A stretch of DNA of 64,000 nt, from positions 57,350 through 121,349 of the forward strand of contig NZ_CVRU01000056.1 of NCBI RefSeq assembly GCF_001261715.1, given 5' to 3'. The translations under genes were made by a program, and so were the position numbers. Origin of the DNA: Dysgonomonas sp. HGC4. Lineage in GTDB: Bacteria; Bacteroidota; Bacteroidia; Bacteroidales; Dysgonomonadaceae. The notes under the pieces are model-generated. The model did no database searches. It saw only the letters and a list, made by a program, of their open reading frames with translations, and had not been told where the DNA came from. Shown one piece after another: positions 16,355-24,486 of the stretch (position 1 is the stretch's first letter; every line of letters begins with the position of its first letter).

Positions 16355-16791
16355 ACTATTTCCAATAATGAGAATAGGTTTGTATAAGATATCTCATATT
16401 CCAAAATATTGGCTCCTGTTGTTTCTCCGGGACTTGTATGTTTTACTTGAGTAATAGGAAAAGGCATTTCATTTGTACCTAGCAACCAAGTTTTACCGTT
16501 TACATCTGTCAATCGAAAGATCATATCTTTATTGATTAATGCTTGCTTGAGTGTCCACGGGAACAAAGGTTGTTCTCCTGCTCTGAATTTCAATAAGGTG
16601 GTGAATACAGTTTGACCGCTCACAATCTTTGATTCGGATTCCACCGATGCCATACCCTCCATACAAATTGTAGAAAAAGTACCGTAAACCTTTACAGGAA
16701 TACCGAATGTTATTTTCTCATTTGCTTCCATAACAGTCATAGTTCCGACTGCATATTCTAGTTGTTTATATCCCGATAAAAAATTATTCAT
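16351..16791 (-). CDS. hypothetical phage structural-like protein (146 aa)
   Basis: The beta-rich protein contains GKTWLLGTNEMPFPITQV and ends in TGANILEYEISYTN. Similar small proteins occur among structural genes of Bacteroidetes prophages as I recall. No known domain can be named. It is followed by the 221-residue gene with an ATGA overlap. Confidence 0.5.
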   Translation of the reverse strand: MNNFLSGYKQLEYAVGTMTVMEANEKITFGIPVKVYGTFSTICMEGMASVESESKIVSGQTVFTTLLKFRAGEQPLFPWTLKQALINKDMIFRLTDVNGKTWLLGTNEMPFPITQVKHTSPGETTGANILEYEISYTNLFSLLEIV

Positions 16792-16869
16792 ATTTCTTTT
16801 ATTTTACAGATTATCACCATTTTAAATATTTTTTTCTTGTGTAAAAAACGCCTTCAAGTCGAAAAAAGA

Positions 16870-17367
16870 TTATGATAATTTAACATCATTCTCGCTTCTA
16901 TATTTTTTCCGCAACCGATAATATTTTTGTCGTATGACTTCGGCGTTTTTATCATCTTCAATATTGGGAATGCCATGACTTTCACACCACGCATAAATGA
17001 TTTTAGTTAGTTCAAGTTCTTTGATTACTGACAGCTCAAGAAGCTCAGTCCACATATTGTTCATAAAAATCAGATCTAGCCTTTCAACCAATATATCTTT
17101 GGCTGCTTCGACCAGGTAATTATAAACACGTGGGTCTTTTTCTTTGGAATATGGGATTTCAAGCCGAACATAGAAAACATCACCTGAAGTATAGTCCTCC
17201 GGCGGTGCATCCGTATCAATCCAATGAGGAGGTTTCACTAGTAAAGTCCTTATAATTCGTTGTTCGGGAGAATCTTTTGGCAAAACTATTGGATCACCAA
17301 AGTGATGTGTGAGGTATTGTTGCATATACCTTTCAACTTTCAGATAAATGTATTTTTCGCTACTCAT
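16870..17367 (-). CDS. hypothetical phage protein, possibly DNA-binding
   Basis: The 165-residue protein contains LKVERYMQQYLTHHFGDPIV and a C-terminal basic helical stretch (residues 120-160, with RQKYYRLRKKYRSEN) that could bind DNA. It is the first gene of the late transcript. The 21-bp operator copy stands about 70 bp upstream of its start and the putative origin just beyond. It may be a late activator, but no family is recognised. Confidence 0.5.
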   Translation of the reverse strand: MSSEKYIYLKVERYMQQYLTHHFGDPIVLPKDSPEQRIIRTLLVKPPHWIDTDAPPEDYTSGDVFYVRLEIPYSKEKDPRVYNYLVEAAKDILVERLDLIFMNNMWTELLELSVIKELELTKIIYAWCESHGIPNIEDDKNAEVIRQKYYRLRKKYRSENDVKLS

Positions 17368-17437
17368 ATGCTTTTTTGTATTTCTTCCAGTTTAAAGATA
17401 CCAACTATTTCGCACATTTTCAGCATTTTACACGTTA

Positions 17438-17458
17438 AAAGTAAACAATTTCATGCTT
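17438..17458. promoter_or_regulatory. putative repressor operator, copy O3
   Basis: The 21 bases beginning AAAGTAAACAATTTCATGCT are identical to 25124-25144, beside the repressor gene 7.7 kb away. The site lies upstream of the first late gene (start 17367), close to a candidate minus-strand -7 box TATCTTTA at 17400-17393. Confidence 0.65.
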
Positions 17459-17489
17459 TTAATAATGAAAAACAAAATTTATTTTTACT

Positions 17490-17668
17490 TACTACAAACT
17501 ACACACACCTAAAACACTATGTATCTGAATATTGAATGTAGTTTTCATTGTAGTACGTATATTTTGTAGTAACTTGTAGTAGGTTGTAGTAACTATATGC
17601 TTTAAGGTGTATCTACTACAAAGAAACGGCACAAACAAAGCGTTTCAAAGGCTTGTAGTAATGTAGTA
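17490..17668. repeat. TTGTAGTA iterons, candidate replication origin
   Basis: TTGTAGTA occurs at 17548, 17564, 17574, 17584 and 17653, a TGTAGTA copy is at 17662, and inverted copies TACTACAA are at 17490 and 17614. Three copies are spaced by exactly 10 bp, on one face of the helix. The gene-free stretch 17368-17870 also has a very AT-rich segment (about 17675-17770). It adjoins the VirE-type helicase gene, the usual place for a phage origin. Confidence 0.65.
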
Positions 17669-17870
17669 AGTAAGTTTTAGAGATTTACTATTTACGAAAA
17701 CTACTTTATTTGTAGAAATAAAAACATATTCTATATAGATATAATAATAAATAAAGCATACGTAAACGCAAACTCCCCCGAAGCACTAAAAAAGAAACGA
17801 ACGAACGAATACTTTTAATAGATACTCCGAGGGAGGGGGCAAAATAAAGGCGTATGCGGTTTAAATAATT

Positions 17871-19115
17871 TTACTCTATAAATTTTATATGATATCCATA
17901 CATTGGGTTACCTCCATCTTTAGGACGAAAGGATCCACGCACATATCCGAGAGCTGCGAGAGCTGCACCAAGCTTTGAGGGTGTGATCTTCGAGTTATCT
18001 TCTTTTCGAATCTTATGACTGAGCCTTTGTATTATTTGTGTGGGGTTTAACTTTTCGCCATCCTCATTACTGGTGGGGGCGATTAAATATTTCTGAACAA
18101 ATAACATTGCATCTGTTTCAATCTGATATCGCCTGTTATATTCTTTCAGTTCTTCAAAGTCCACTTCACTAAATATATAATTAAACTCAGTACCTTCTAA
18201 GAGAGTGAGTGCTTCACTCCATACTTGATCAATGTCAACTACTTTAGAATAGTTCTTATCAATATTTTCCAATTCAATAGTTCCCCAGCGTCGATATCCG
18301 TAGCTGTCATGAAGAAAGCCTCCCTTTTCTGCATTGCGGTTCGTAGTGAATACGCCGCAACCCATACGAGCCTTAGAAGTAGGAAATTCTTCATGTTTGC
18401 GTTTGTTTAGTATCGTCTTTGCTGAAAGAACCGATTTAAACACATCTATATTTGATTTACCTATTCCGACCAATTCGTCAAATGTTACAATCATATAGCG
18501 AGTGAATACATCTTCGGTATCAAATTTCTTGTCGTCACGGCTCGACTTCACATAATACTCACTAAGTGTTTCGGGTAAAAGGAACTCAGAAATAAATGTT
18601 TTCCCGATACCCTCCTCACTGTGTATGAATCCTAGTGCTACATCATTAGGAATAGACTTTATCCAACAGGCTACACAAGCAACTAACCATTTACGAATTA
18701 GTTTATCCGTGCGTTCTCGGTAATATTCGGGCGTGTGATCATCAAAACAACGGGGTGTTATATGCTTGCATAGAATATCGATATGACTTTCACCTTTATA
18801 TTTGCCTCTAATGCTATCAAAATATTCTACGATAGGGTTACAAGGCTGTATATAATTGGGGCTGCGTATGATCTTGCGAAGCATATTGTCGCTTATGTTC
18901 TTACCCTCTGACATGATATGTAATGAGATATCATCAAACGTTGGTGCAAATGCGTATCGATCAGGATCTTTACATGTGATCTGTATTTTAGTAGGGTCTT
19001 GAATAGGAATACGAATATCGTAATGTTCTAATAGAAAATTAACAACATCCTTTATTTTATCAGTTTCAAAAAGAGATTTTTGTTTTGATATCTCTTTTTT
19101 CTCAATTTTTGCCAT
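17871..19115 (-). CDS. VirE-type (virulence-associated E) replicative helicase
   Basis: The 414-residue protein belongs to the VirE/VapE-like superfamily 3-related AAA+ ATPases used in phage and island replication. Walker A is in HSEEGIGKT (165-173), Walker B in YMIVTFDEL (207-215), a sensor FTTNRN lies at 256-261 and an arginine-finger candidate YGYRRW at 272-277. The C-terminal domain (336-414) looks like the DUF3874 type and is present a second time, nearly unchanged, as a separate gene at 23087. It lies beside the iteron region, which supports a role in initiating replication. Confidence 0.85.
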   Translation of the reverse strand: MAKIEKKEISKQKSLFETDKIKDVVNFLLEHYDIRIPIQDPTKIQITCKDPDRYAFAPTFDDISLHIMSEGKNISDNMLRKIIRSPNYIQPCNPIVEYFDSIRGKYKGESHIDILCKHITPRCFDDHTPEYYRERTDKLIRKWLVACVACWIKSIPNDVALGFIHSEEGIGKTFISEFLLPETLSEYYVKSSRDDKKFDTEDVFTRYMIVTFDELVGIGKSNIDVFKSVLSAKTILNKRKHEEFPTSKARMGCGVFTTNRNAEKGGFLHDSYGYRRWGTIELENIDKNYSKVVDIDQVWSEALTLLEGTEFNYIFSEVDFEELKEYNRRYQIETDAMLFVQKYLIAPTSNEDGEKLNPTQIIQRLSHKIRKEDNSKITPSKLGAALAALGYVRGSFRPKDGGNPMYGYHIKFIE

Positions 19116-19138
19116 ATACTTTGCCTTTGCCTTTTGTT

Positions 19139-19327
19139 TTATACTAGCCTCGATTGAAGCGTATAATTATATTCAGTTCGTAATCTGTTTATCGCTGCTA
19201 TTTTGACAGAATCGGGATCATCACAATTGAAATAAATTATCTTCTCCTTACAATTAACTGCGAACCCTTTCGTTCTGATCCTATAAATCAAACAATAGAG
19301 GGTATTCTTATCATTGCTTTTCTCCAT
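19139..19327 (-). CDS. hypothetical phage protein (62 aa)
   Basis: This small basic protein contains LYCLIYRIRTKGFAVNCK and two further short strands. It lies between the helicase gene and the 216-residue gene, overlapping the latter by 17 nt. No function is recognised. Confidence 0.5.
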   Translation of the reverse strand: MEKSNDKNTLYCLIYRIRTKGFAVNCKEKIIYFNCDDPDSVKIAAINRLRTEYNYTLQSRLV

Positions 19328-19958
19328 TACTCATTCTCTTTTCTATTTCCGCTGCAATAATCTGAGGTATTCGTTTTTCACATTGTATTTGAAATTCATC
19401 CATTAATTCCTTTTGTTTTAGTCCTTTCTCTTTAAGCTCATTGAATATAATTTGCTTTTGTTCTGTCTCAACTTTTTCCCTTATAGATGCCAAAGCTGTA
19501 TTAATCTTAGTCAATGCTCTGGGATGTGCATACATACGATCAATATTATATTTAAAGAAAGAAGTTAATATTCTTTGTGCATCAACTGATCCGTAAAACG
19601 GTCCATATTCAGACCTCATAATTTTATCAAAAATAAGTTTCATATCTGCAAGTCGAAAATACTTGTATAAAGGGTAAATCATAACAGATACCGCACGTGT
19701 TTCTGTCAATGGTTTGTTGATGTTAGAAAAATCATTTAGAAACTTCAACCACTTTTCAACATACTCTGCACCAGGCATTGATCCATTTTGAGTGTACATG
19801 CAATTTATATCTTCGAGAGTTAATCCATTTTTTATTACAGACTCTTCTATCGTTGTTACATGAGAATAAACAATTAGCAACTGAGCAGGAGAATAGTCTT
19901 TTAAAAAGGAGTCAAAGGTTGGATATTGAGCAAATGTTTTATCTTGTATTGGTGTCAT
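19311..19958 (-). CDS. DUF6633-like phage early protein
   Basis: The helical protein of about 215 residues contains FRLADMKLIFDKIMRSEYGP and YGSVDAQRILTSFFKYN. I associate this pattern with DUF6633-like proteins next to replication genes in Bacteroidetes prophages, which is not verified. I took the ATG at 19958 (MTPIQDKTFAQ), because the longer frame from 20042 would overlap the preceding gene by about 80 nt. The C-terminal 70 residues form a charged helix that could bind a replication partner. Confidence 0.6.
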   Translation of the reverse strand: MTPIQDKTFAQYPTFDSFLKDYSPAQLLIVYSHVTTIEESVIKNGLTLEDINCMYTQNGSMPGAEYVEKWLKFLNDFSNINKPLTETRAVSVMIYPLYKYFRLADMKLIFDKIMRSEYGPFYGSVDAQRILTSFFKYNIDRMYAHPRALTKINTALASIREKVETEQKQIIFNELKEKGLKQKELMDEFQIQCEKRIPQIIAAEIEKRMSNGEKQ

Positions 19959-19963
19959 AATAT

Positions 19964-20155
19964 TTATTGTTTTAAATATTCTGTTAAAACTATCATTCTG
20001 AATTTCTCTCCTTTCTCTAATTCGGAAGGAGTAACCGCCCACGCCCGTTGGAACGTTTCATTATCCTTTGCTGATTGGTAGGCTTGTTCTAACAGAAAAT
20101 TAGCCATCTCCCATTCTTTCGGCGTGCATTCTATTGTTATTGATACTTTGCTCAT
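19964..20155 (-). CDS. hypothetical phage protein (63 aa)
   Basis: A small soluble protein with the pattern VSITIECTPKEWEMANFLLE, a strand then helix arrangement. It is packed between neighbours with 2-5 nt gaps, as expected in an early operon. No family is recognised. Confidence 0.5.
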   Translation of the reverse strand: MSKVSITIECTPKEWEMANFLLEQAYQSAKDNETFQRAWAVTPSELEKGEKFRMIVLTEYLKQ

Positions 20156-20157
20156 AG

Positions 20158-20346
20158 TTATAGTGGTGTTATTTTTACTCCTGAATCTTTAAATGACTGG
20201 TATAACTTTCGGTCTAATTCTTCAACTCCATTGTTTATTAAAAAATCAGCTTGTGCCTGATCATCCATTTCATTGAATTCGGTATAAGTATTATCATCTA
20301 CCTCAAGCCAATTCACACATATTTCATAATAATATAGTCGTGGCAT
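20158..20346 (-). CDS. hypothetical phage protein (62 aa)
   Basis: A small acidic protein beginning MPRLYYYEICVNWLEVDD. It lies 4 nt from the next upstream gene and 2 nt from the following one. No motif is recognised. Confidence 0.5.
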   Translation of the reverse strand: MPRLYYYEICVNWLEVDDNTYTEFNEMDDQAQADFLINNGVEELDRKLYQSFKDSGVKITPL

Positions 20347-20350
20347 AATT

Positions 20351-20878
20351 TCAATATTTTAAATCAGTCCAATGAATTATCTTGCCTTTAAAGTCTTGAT
20401 TAAACCATCTGAAAAAATCATGAGTAGAATCAAAGCCATCATTCTTTGCTAGCGTATTAATCTCTTCTAGTGAGAGCACACGTTTATCAACAGATACCCG
20501 AAAGCGTTTTCGTAATACAATATCTAATTTGGGTACATATTCTTCGAAGATATAATGACATACTGTTTCTACTCCTAACAAAGTCAACGCTTCCTTTATT
20601 ATTGGATTAATCTCAAGACCAACGTCCTTAATTTCTATTTCTTGAGTCGAAATAACTTTACTTTCAACGAAACAATTGTAATTGGGTGTTCTTGCTCCTG
20701 TTGCAAAATGTATCTTTCTGCCTGCTTTCCATCTGTTTGTTTTGTCATATCTTATAGAATGAGGTTTCTTACTATCACCTGTAAATTGATGTTTCCAATT
20801 ATTTACACAGTTTAATATTTTTGATTCAAAATTCGTATAGCCACCCCAAGGATACTCTATCTTAAAATTTAGTATCAT
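20351..20878 (-). CDS. ASCH/PUA-like phage protein
   Basis: The 175-residue protein contains KKPHSIRYDKTNRWKAGRKI, HFATGARTPNYNCF, and later NDGFDSTHDFFRWF and GKIIHWTDLKY. Such a K-x-H-S-I-R, W-x-x-G-x-x-I-x-F pattern and a late helix before the last strand resemble ASCH domains of the PUA-like fold, which bind nucleic acids or modified bases. The start codon overlaps the preceding stop (ATGA). A role in sensing or protecting phage nucleic acid is possible but only inferred. Confidence 0.6.
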   Translation of the reverse strand: MILNFKIEYPWGGYTNFESKILNCVNNWKHQFTGDSKKPHSIRYDKTNRWKAGRKIHFATGARTPNYNCFVESKVISTQEIEIKDVGLEINPIIKEALTLLGVETVCHYIFEEYVPKLDIVLRKRFRVSVDKRVLSLEEINTLAKNDGFDSTHDFFRWFNQDFKGKIIHWTDLKY

Positions 20879-21156
20879 AGCAATTCTCCTTTCACTAAAA
20901 TTAAATTTATTGATAGGCTTTTGCCAATTTTGTAATAGATCTTATCTCCTATTGCACTAATATCTATCGGGGCTTTGGCTTTTCCTTTATTCCGATTGTA
21001 GTCTGAGACTACTTTTGAATAGCGAGAATCGAGGTTTGCTTTTAATTGATCTTCTGAGATCACATTGTCTTCGATTTTCTTAAATTCCTCATGAAGCCTT
21101 TCTTCTAGGTTATTACGAGGAACGTAATATGTTATTTCAATGAAGTACTTTTTCAT
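20875..21156 (-). CDS. hypothetical phage protein (93 aa)
   Basis: A mixed-charge protein starting MKKYFIEITYYVPRNNLEER, with strands at both ends and a charged helix in the middle. It is coupled to the ASCH-like gene by a 4-nt overlap. No family is recognised. Confidence 0.5.
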   Translation of the reverse strand: MKKYFIEITYYVPRNNLEERLHEEFKKIEDNVISEDQLKANLDSRYSKVVSDYNRNKGKAKAPIDISAIGDKIYYKIGKSLSINLILVKGELL

Positions 21157-21169
21157 AATTAATTTGATA

Positions 21170-21400
21170 TTAAGACATTAATGTATATCCATCTTTAGCG
21201 ATCACAATACTTTCTTGAGTAAAGAATGGCTCATGTAAATCTTCATCGTATTCTTCATCGTTCTTTTCAGGAAAACTAAGTCGAAAACAATCATCTACTT
21301 TAGACTTTATTTTATTTTCGACTTCATCTATATCTGCATCTTCTGGAATATATCCTGCATATATAACTATTACTGATATTCCTTTGGGTTCTCTGCTCAT
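21170..21400 (-). CDS. hypothetical acidic phage protein (76 aa)
   Basis: Strongly acidic in the second half (SFPEKNDEEYDEDLHEPFF). Small acidic early proteins often inhibit host DNA-binding enzymes, but nothing here proves this. It is flanked by 6-14 nt gaps within the early operon. Confidence 0.5.
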   Translation of the reverse strand: MSREPKGISVIVIYAGYIPEDADIDEVENKIKSKVDDCFRLSFPEKNDEEYDEDLHEPFFTQESIVIAKDGYTLMS

Positions 21401-21406
21401 GGCTTT

Positions 21407-21829
21407 TTATTTAAATAAAGATTGAACATATTTGAAAGTCTTAATATGCTCTTCTTCTGAATCATACAGATAACTTTCTTCATTAAAGAAAATATGATAC
21501 TTAACTTTAGATAATAGGTTATCATCAAACATGTTGAAGAAAATATTAAACAATTCAATCATATTATCAGCCCTTCCCATTGATATCCCGTGTGTGTCTT
21601 CTCCGAAGTCTACAAATTCATTATTAAATGACATTATACCCTTTTCAATAGGATATTGTACTCGTAGAATAAAAGTTCGTTTGAAATGTACTTCGAACTG
21701 TACGTTTTGTTCAGACTTACAATATTCTTTGATCTGTAAAGAGAATACACCGAATAGTTCTGATAATTCTTCTTTTGATAGCTCACTAGGCTTTTTGTTT
21801 ATTGCGATTTTGATTTCTTCTTTATTCAT
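21407..21829 (-). CDS. hypothetical phage protein (140 aa)
   Basis: A soluble protein with an N-terminal helix (KPSELSKEELSELFGVFSLQ), a beta-rich centre (VQFEVHFKRTFILRVQYPIE) and an acidic C-terminal helix. No known family. It lies 6 nt before the next gene of the same operon. Confidence 0.5.
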   Translation of the reverse strand: MNKEEIKIAINKKPSELSKEELSELFGVFSLQIKEYCKSEQNVQFEVHFKRTFILRVQYPIEKGIMSFNNEFVDFGEDTHGISMGRADNMIELFNIFFNMFDDNLLSKVKYHIFFNEESYLYDSEEEHIKTFKYVQSLFK

Positions 21830-21835
21830 TTTGGG

Positions 21836-22018
21836 TTATTTTTTTTTAAAATCGATTGTTGTTTTCTTTTGCTCTTTTAATTGCTCAAGTAATTTTCTGA
21901 TCTTTCGAAGTTCTTCGAATATATAATTAAGAGATTGCTTCAATAATGAAAAACCATAATACAGGGCTATTGCTATTGATAATCCTGCGATTGAAATATC
22001 ACTCATTACTTTACTCAT
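21836..22018 (-). CDS. small membrane protein with basic tail
   Basis: The 60-residue protein has one hydrophobic helix (about residues 8-25, ISIAGLSIAIALYYGFSL) followed by a basic amphipathic helix (EELRKIRKLLEQLKEQKKT). A single-span protein with a charged tail could be holin-like or a superinfection-exclusion protein. Its early position favours the second. This is inference. Confidence 0.5.
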   Translation of the reverse strand: MSKVMSDISIAGLSIAIALYYGFSLLKQSLNYIFEELRKIRKLLEQLKEQKKTTIDFKKK

Positions 22019-22021
22019 AAT

Positions 22022-22243
22022 CTAAAATGTTTCTAGTAAATGCTTTCTGAACTTTAAGAATTTTGCTAAAGCTTTATGTAATCGCTTAGCTTCTGATTCA
22101 TTCAGGGTTATAGAATTATAATCTTGAATAGTCCCTATTCTTAAGTCACAAGTGTTATAGTTGTAATCAACTTCTAATACACGTTGCTTTGAATTTATTA
22201 CTCGAAGAAGTTCGGGTTGCATTGATTTGGTTTGCTTTTTCAT
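22022..22243 (-). CDS. hypothetical phage protein (73 aa)
   Basis: A basic protein with strand segments VLEVDYNYNTCDLRIG and a helix ESEAKRLHKALAKFLKFRKH. It directly follows the 71-residue gene (1 nt gap). No motif is recognised. Confidence 0.5.
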   Translation of the reverse strand: MKKQTKSMQPELLRVINSKQRVLEVDYNYNTCDLRIGTIQDYNSITLNESEAKRLHKALAKFLKFRKHLLETF

Positions 22244-22244
22244 C

Positions 22245-22460
22245 TTATACTTCTTTAATTGTTTCTATTACTGCATTATACAATACTTCTGCGAGCCATC
22301 CCGTAGCCATTAACAGGTTACCTGTTGCGTATGAGAGTTTTCTAACGGGAACGGCTTCGCCTTGTATTATAAATTCGAGAGGAATATCGGCTTGCATTTC
22401 TACTTTCTCTAATAAGAGATCGTACATAGCTGGTGATAGGTACAATATATTTTCATCCAT
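22245..22460 (-). CDS. hypothetical phage protein (71 aa)
   Basis: A small protein containing ILYLSPAMYDLLLEKVEMQA and a hydrophobic stretch ATGNLLMATGWLAEVLY. The latter is too short and polar for a sure membrane helix. It overlaps the upstream gene by 8 nt. Confidence 0.5.
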   Translation of the reverse strand: MDENILYLSPAMYDLLLEKVEMQADIPLEFIIQGEAVPVRKLSYATGNLLMATGWLAEVLYNAVIETIKEV

Positions 22461-22704
22461 CTTTACCGAATTTCTCAGGATTAGTTATAAGGTCTAAAAC
22501 CTTTGAATAGGCTTCTTTATATTCAGCTTCGTTAGATTGTTGAAATGGTGCCTTTAACTTCTGGTTAAAAGCTTTGTAAGATTCAAAAGTTTCAGAGGAC
22601 TCAAAACTGATAGAAGGGGATGAGCGAAATATTGTCACTGTAATGGCACAATTGTGATATACGGCATAAAAGATATATGCTGATTGTTTGTAATACTTAA
22701 CCAT
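22453..22704 (-). CDS. hypothetical phage protein (83 aa)
   Basis: Begins MVKYYKQSAYIFYAVYHNCA and has a polar C-terminal half with a charged helix. It overlaps both neighbours by 8 nt, showing tight coupling. No family is recognised. Confidence 0.5.
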   Translation of the reverse strand: MVKYYKQSAYIFYAVYHNCAITVTIFRSSPSISFESSETFESYKAFNQKLKAPFQQSNEAEYKEAYSKVLDLITNPEKFGKDG

Positions 22705-23074
22705 TTGAGTCCTCCTTTTCTTCTAGTTGTTCTTCTGTTTCAAAAGTATAATCATCGTCTGCACTAATTATTGTCAATTTTACTCCAGGTGAGAAATCGA
22801 TTACTTCTGCAAGAACTCCCTTTTCATTCCTAGCCCATTGTTTTAGGTGTCTGCCATCTTCATCTTGAGTATATAAATAGCCAAATCCTTCAAGGAATTT
22901 TTGATAACCTTCTCTCATGACTAAGTATGCTATATGTTCTGCTAATTCTTTAGTATCATCCATATCAAAAAAAACAGAACCCCAACCTTCTAATGCTGCT
23001 TGAGTCCAAACGGATTCGTCTATTTCGACTATATAGTTATCTGTACGAACTGCGTCTATGCTATATTTTTTCAT
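22697..23074 (-). CDS. hypothetical acidic phage protein (125 aa)
   Basis: The protein contains ESVWTQAALEGWGSVFFDMD, then TKELAEHIAYLVMREGYQKF and an acidic tail ending in EEKEDSNG. It lies 12 nt after the duplicated VirE C-terminal gene. No family is recognised, and its negative charge is notable. Confidence 0.5.
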   Translation of the reverse strand: MKKYSIDAVRTDNYIVEIDESVWTQAALEGWGSVFFDMDDTKELAEHIAYLVMREGYQKFLEGFGYLYTQDEDGRHLKQWARNEKGVLAEVIDFSPGVKLTIISADDDYTFETEEQLEEKEDSNG

Positions 23075-23086
23075 AATCGTATAATT

Positions 23087-23362
23087 TTACTCTATAAATT
23101 TTACATGAAATCCATACATTGGGTTACCTCCATCTTTGGGACGAAAGATTCCACGCACATATCCAAGAGCTGAGAGAGCTGCACCAAGATTTGAGGGTGT
23201 GATCTTCGAGTTATCTTCTTTTCGAATCTTGTAACTGAGCCTTTGTATTATTTGTGTAGGAGTCAACTTTTCGCCTTCCTCATTACTGGTGGGGGCGATT
23301 AAATATTTCTGAACAAATAACATTGCATCCTCGTGTTTTTCTTGTGGTTCTTTTAATTTCAT
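23087..23362 (-). CDS. stand-alone copy of the VirE helicase C-terminal domain
   Basis: Residues 13-91 match residues 336-414 of the helicase at 17871-19115, with only 8 differences over 79 positions. Both end in the same KFIE, and even the DNA after the stop agrees. The first 12 residues are unrelated (MKLKEPQEKHED). The domain is thus a recent partial duplication, 5.2 kb away in the same orientation and in frame behind its own start. It could be a free cofactor that competes with or modulates the helicase. It could also be a relic left by recombination between two related phages. Confidence 0.8.
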   Translation of the reverse strand: MKLKEPQEKHEDAMLFVQKYLIAPTSNEEGEKLTPTQIIQRLSYKIRKEDNSKITPSNLGAALSALGYVRGIFRPKDGGNPMYGFHVKFIE

Positions 23363-23364
23363 TA

Positions 23365-23829
23365 TTATAACTCCTTATTTTTAAGTTGTTCTGATTTACT
23401 TTTTTCACAATCGATATCTCCGTAATAAACCGATCTTGCTTTGATTATTTTAAATAGTGTTTCGAGATCAGGTGCATAATAAAAATCAAGATGAGACATA
23501 GCAGTTGAAAGGCACGACTTGAAATTCCCATCTTTGTCAAACTTATAATTATCAAATATTCGAAAATGGAGTTCTACAAAAAAACCATACAATTCATTAC
23601 TATAAAGCCAATCATAAAAATCATCTGTATCCTCAAATTCTCTTAATTGATAAGTTATTTCTGCATATTTAAAAGCTCGGTTTATCTCTTCTTCATCCAT
23701 TGAAGATATTTCTGCGTAAAAATCATTTAGGTCGTATGAGGATGGATAACCTGCTAACAATTCTATTTTATTGATTTTTACATCATTCTCAAAACAGAAT
23801 TCACTAATCTCCTTTAGTAGCTTTTTCAT
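23365..23829 (-). CDS. hypothetical acidic phage protein (154 aa)
   Basis: The protein is acidic and helical, with NDFYAEISSMDEEEINRAFK and EFEDTDDFYDWLYSNELYGF. It has no recognised family. The charge pattern recalls DNA-mimic anti-restriction proteins such as ArdA and Ocr, but there is no detectable motif of those families. Treat this only as a hypothesis. It lies 2 nt from the duplicated helicase domain. Confidence 0.5.
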   Translation of the reverse strand: MKKLLKEISEFCFENDVKINKIELLAGYPSSYDLNDFYAEISSMDEEEINRAFKYAEITYQLREFEDTDDFYDWLYSNELYGFFVELHFRIFDNYKFDKDGNFKSCLSTAMSHLDFYYAPDLETLFKIIKARSVYYGDIDCEKSKSEQLKNKEL

Positions 23830-23998
23830 TTTTTATTTCCAATTTTATAGCGTCCATGTTATCTTCAATATATTCTTTAACCTCGGTATCACATTCTCCT
23901 TCTTCATATAACCAAAGAAGATGAGATCCGGGAACATCTAGCATTTTATCACCTTGATAAATACCGTACGGCATTGGGCTTTCATCTGTTAATATCAT
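23804..23998 (-). CDS. DUF3820-like small protein
   Basis: The 64-residue protein shows the pattern MPYGIYQGDKMLDVPGSHLL followed by WLYEEG and YIEDNMDAIKLE. This fits DUF3820 (M-P-F-G-x-Y-x-G-x-x-L-x-D-V-P-x-x-Y-L-x-W-L) as I know it. Members occur alone or attached to exonucleases in phages. It overlaps its neighbours by 26 nt and 4 nt. Confidence 0.65.
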   Translation of the reverse strand: MILTDESPMPYGIYQGDKMLDVPGSHLLWLYEEGECDTEVKEYIEDNMDAIKLEIKNEKATKGD

Positions 23999-24486
23999 AT
24001 TGCACTTACTTTTTTATCGATTATAATTTCGGTTTGCTGTGGCTCTTCAACTTTGGCAGGATCATCGCCTGTTATTTGTCTATCTGTCACTTTGTACATA
24101 GTTTTCCACCCAGTGGCGATGAAGTACTCAAGCATTTCAATTGCTCGTTTTTCATTCTTTTCTGAGAGGCTTTTCAACCTTTTTAGCATTATTGATTCAC
24201 GTCTCGAACCCATATATTTTTGATGATCTTCGAGTAGATAATCTTTATAGAGTTTCCACGTTTCAGAAAATTCTGTACTTGGAAAAGGTAGCTTCACATC
24301 AATAGGAGCAATAGGCTCTACGAGTTTATCAAATTCGTTGTGATACGTCACAATCTTATTCCATTCGTCTGCAACGACTTTAAATGCTTTCTGCATCCTT
24401 TTATCAGTCAATCCTTCAACTAACTGATAAAATAGATCATTGAATTTGGAGATAGATCCCGACAATGTTTTCCACTGAGGTTTCAT
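23995..24486 (-). CDS. probable replication accessory protein
   Basis: The 163-residue protein has a helical N-terminal region and the block PFPSTEFSETWKLYKDYLLE, KLKSLSEKN-like helices and MLEYFIATGWKTMYKV. The last part, ending in A-x-x-x-G-W, is common at the C-terminus of phage replication-initiator or helicase-loader proteins. No initiator domain is attached here. It is coupled by ATGA overlaps on both sides. Confidence 0.5.
   Translation of the reverse strand: MKPQWKTLSGSISKFNDLFYQLVEGLTDKRMQKAFKVVADEWNKIVTYHNEFDKLVEPIAPIDVKLPFPSTEFSETWKLYKDYLLEDHQKYMGSRRESIMLKRLKSLSEKNEKRAIEMLEYFIATGWKTMYKVTDRQITGDDPAKVEEPQQTEIIIDKKVSAI

Noticed and set aside
22485..22505. AGGTCTAAAACCT as another copy of the 13-bp palindrome
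   Set aside because: One arm is mismatched and it lies inside an early phage gene; likely chance in AT-rich DNA.
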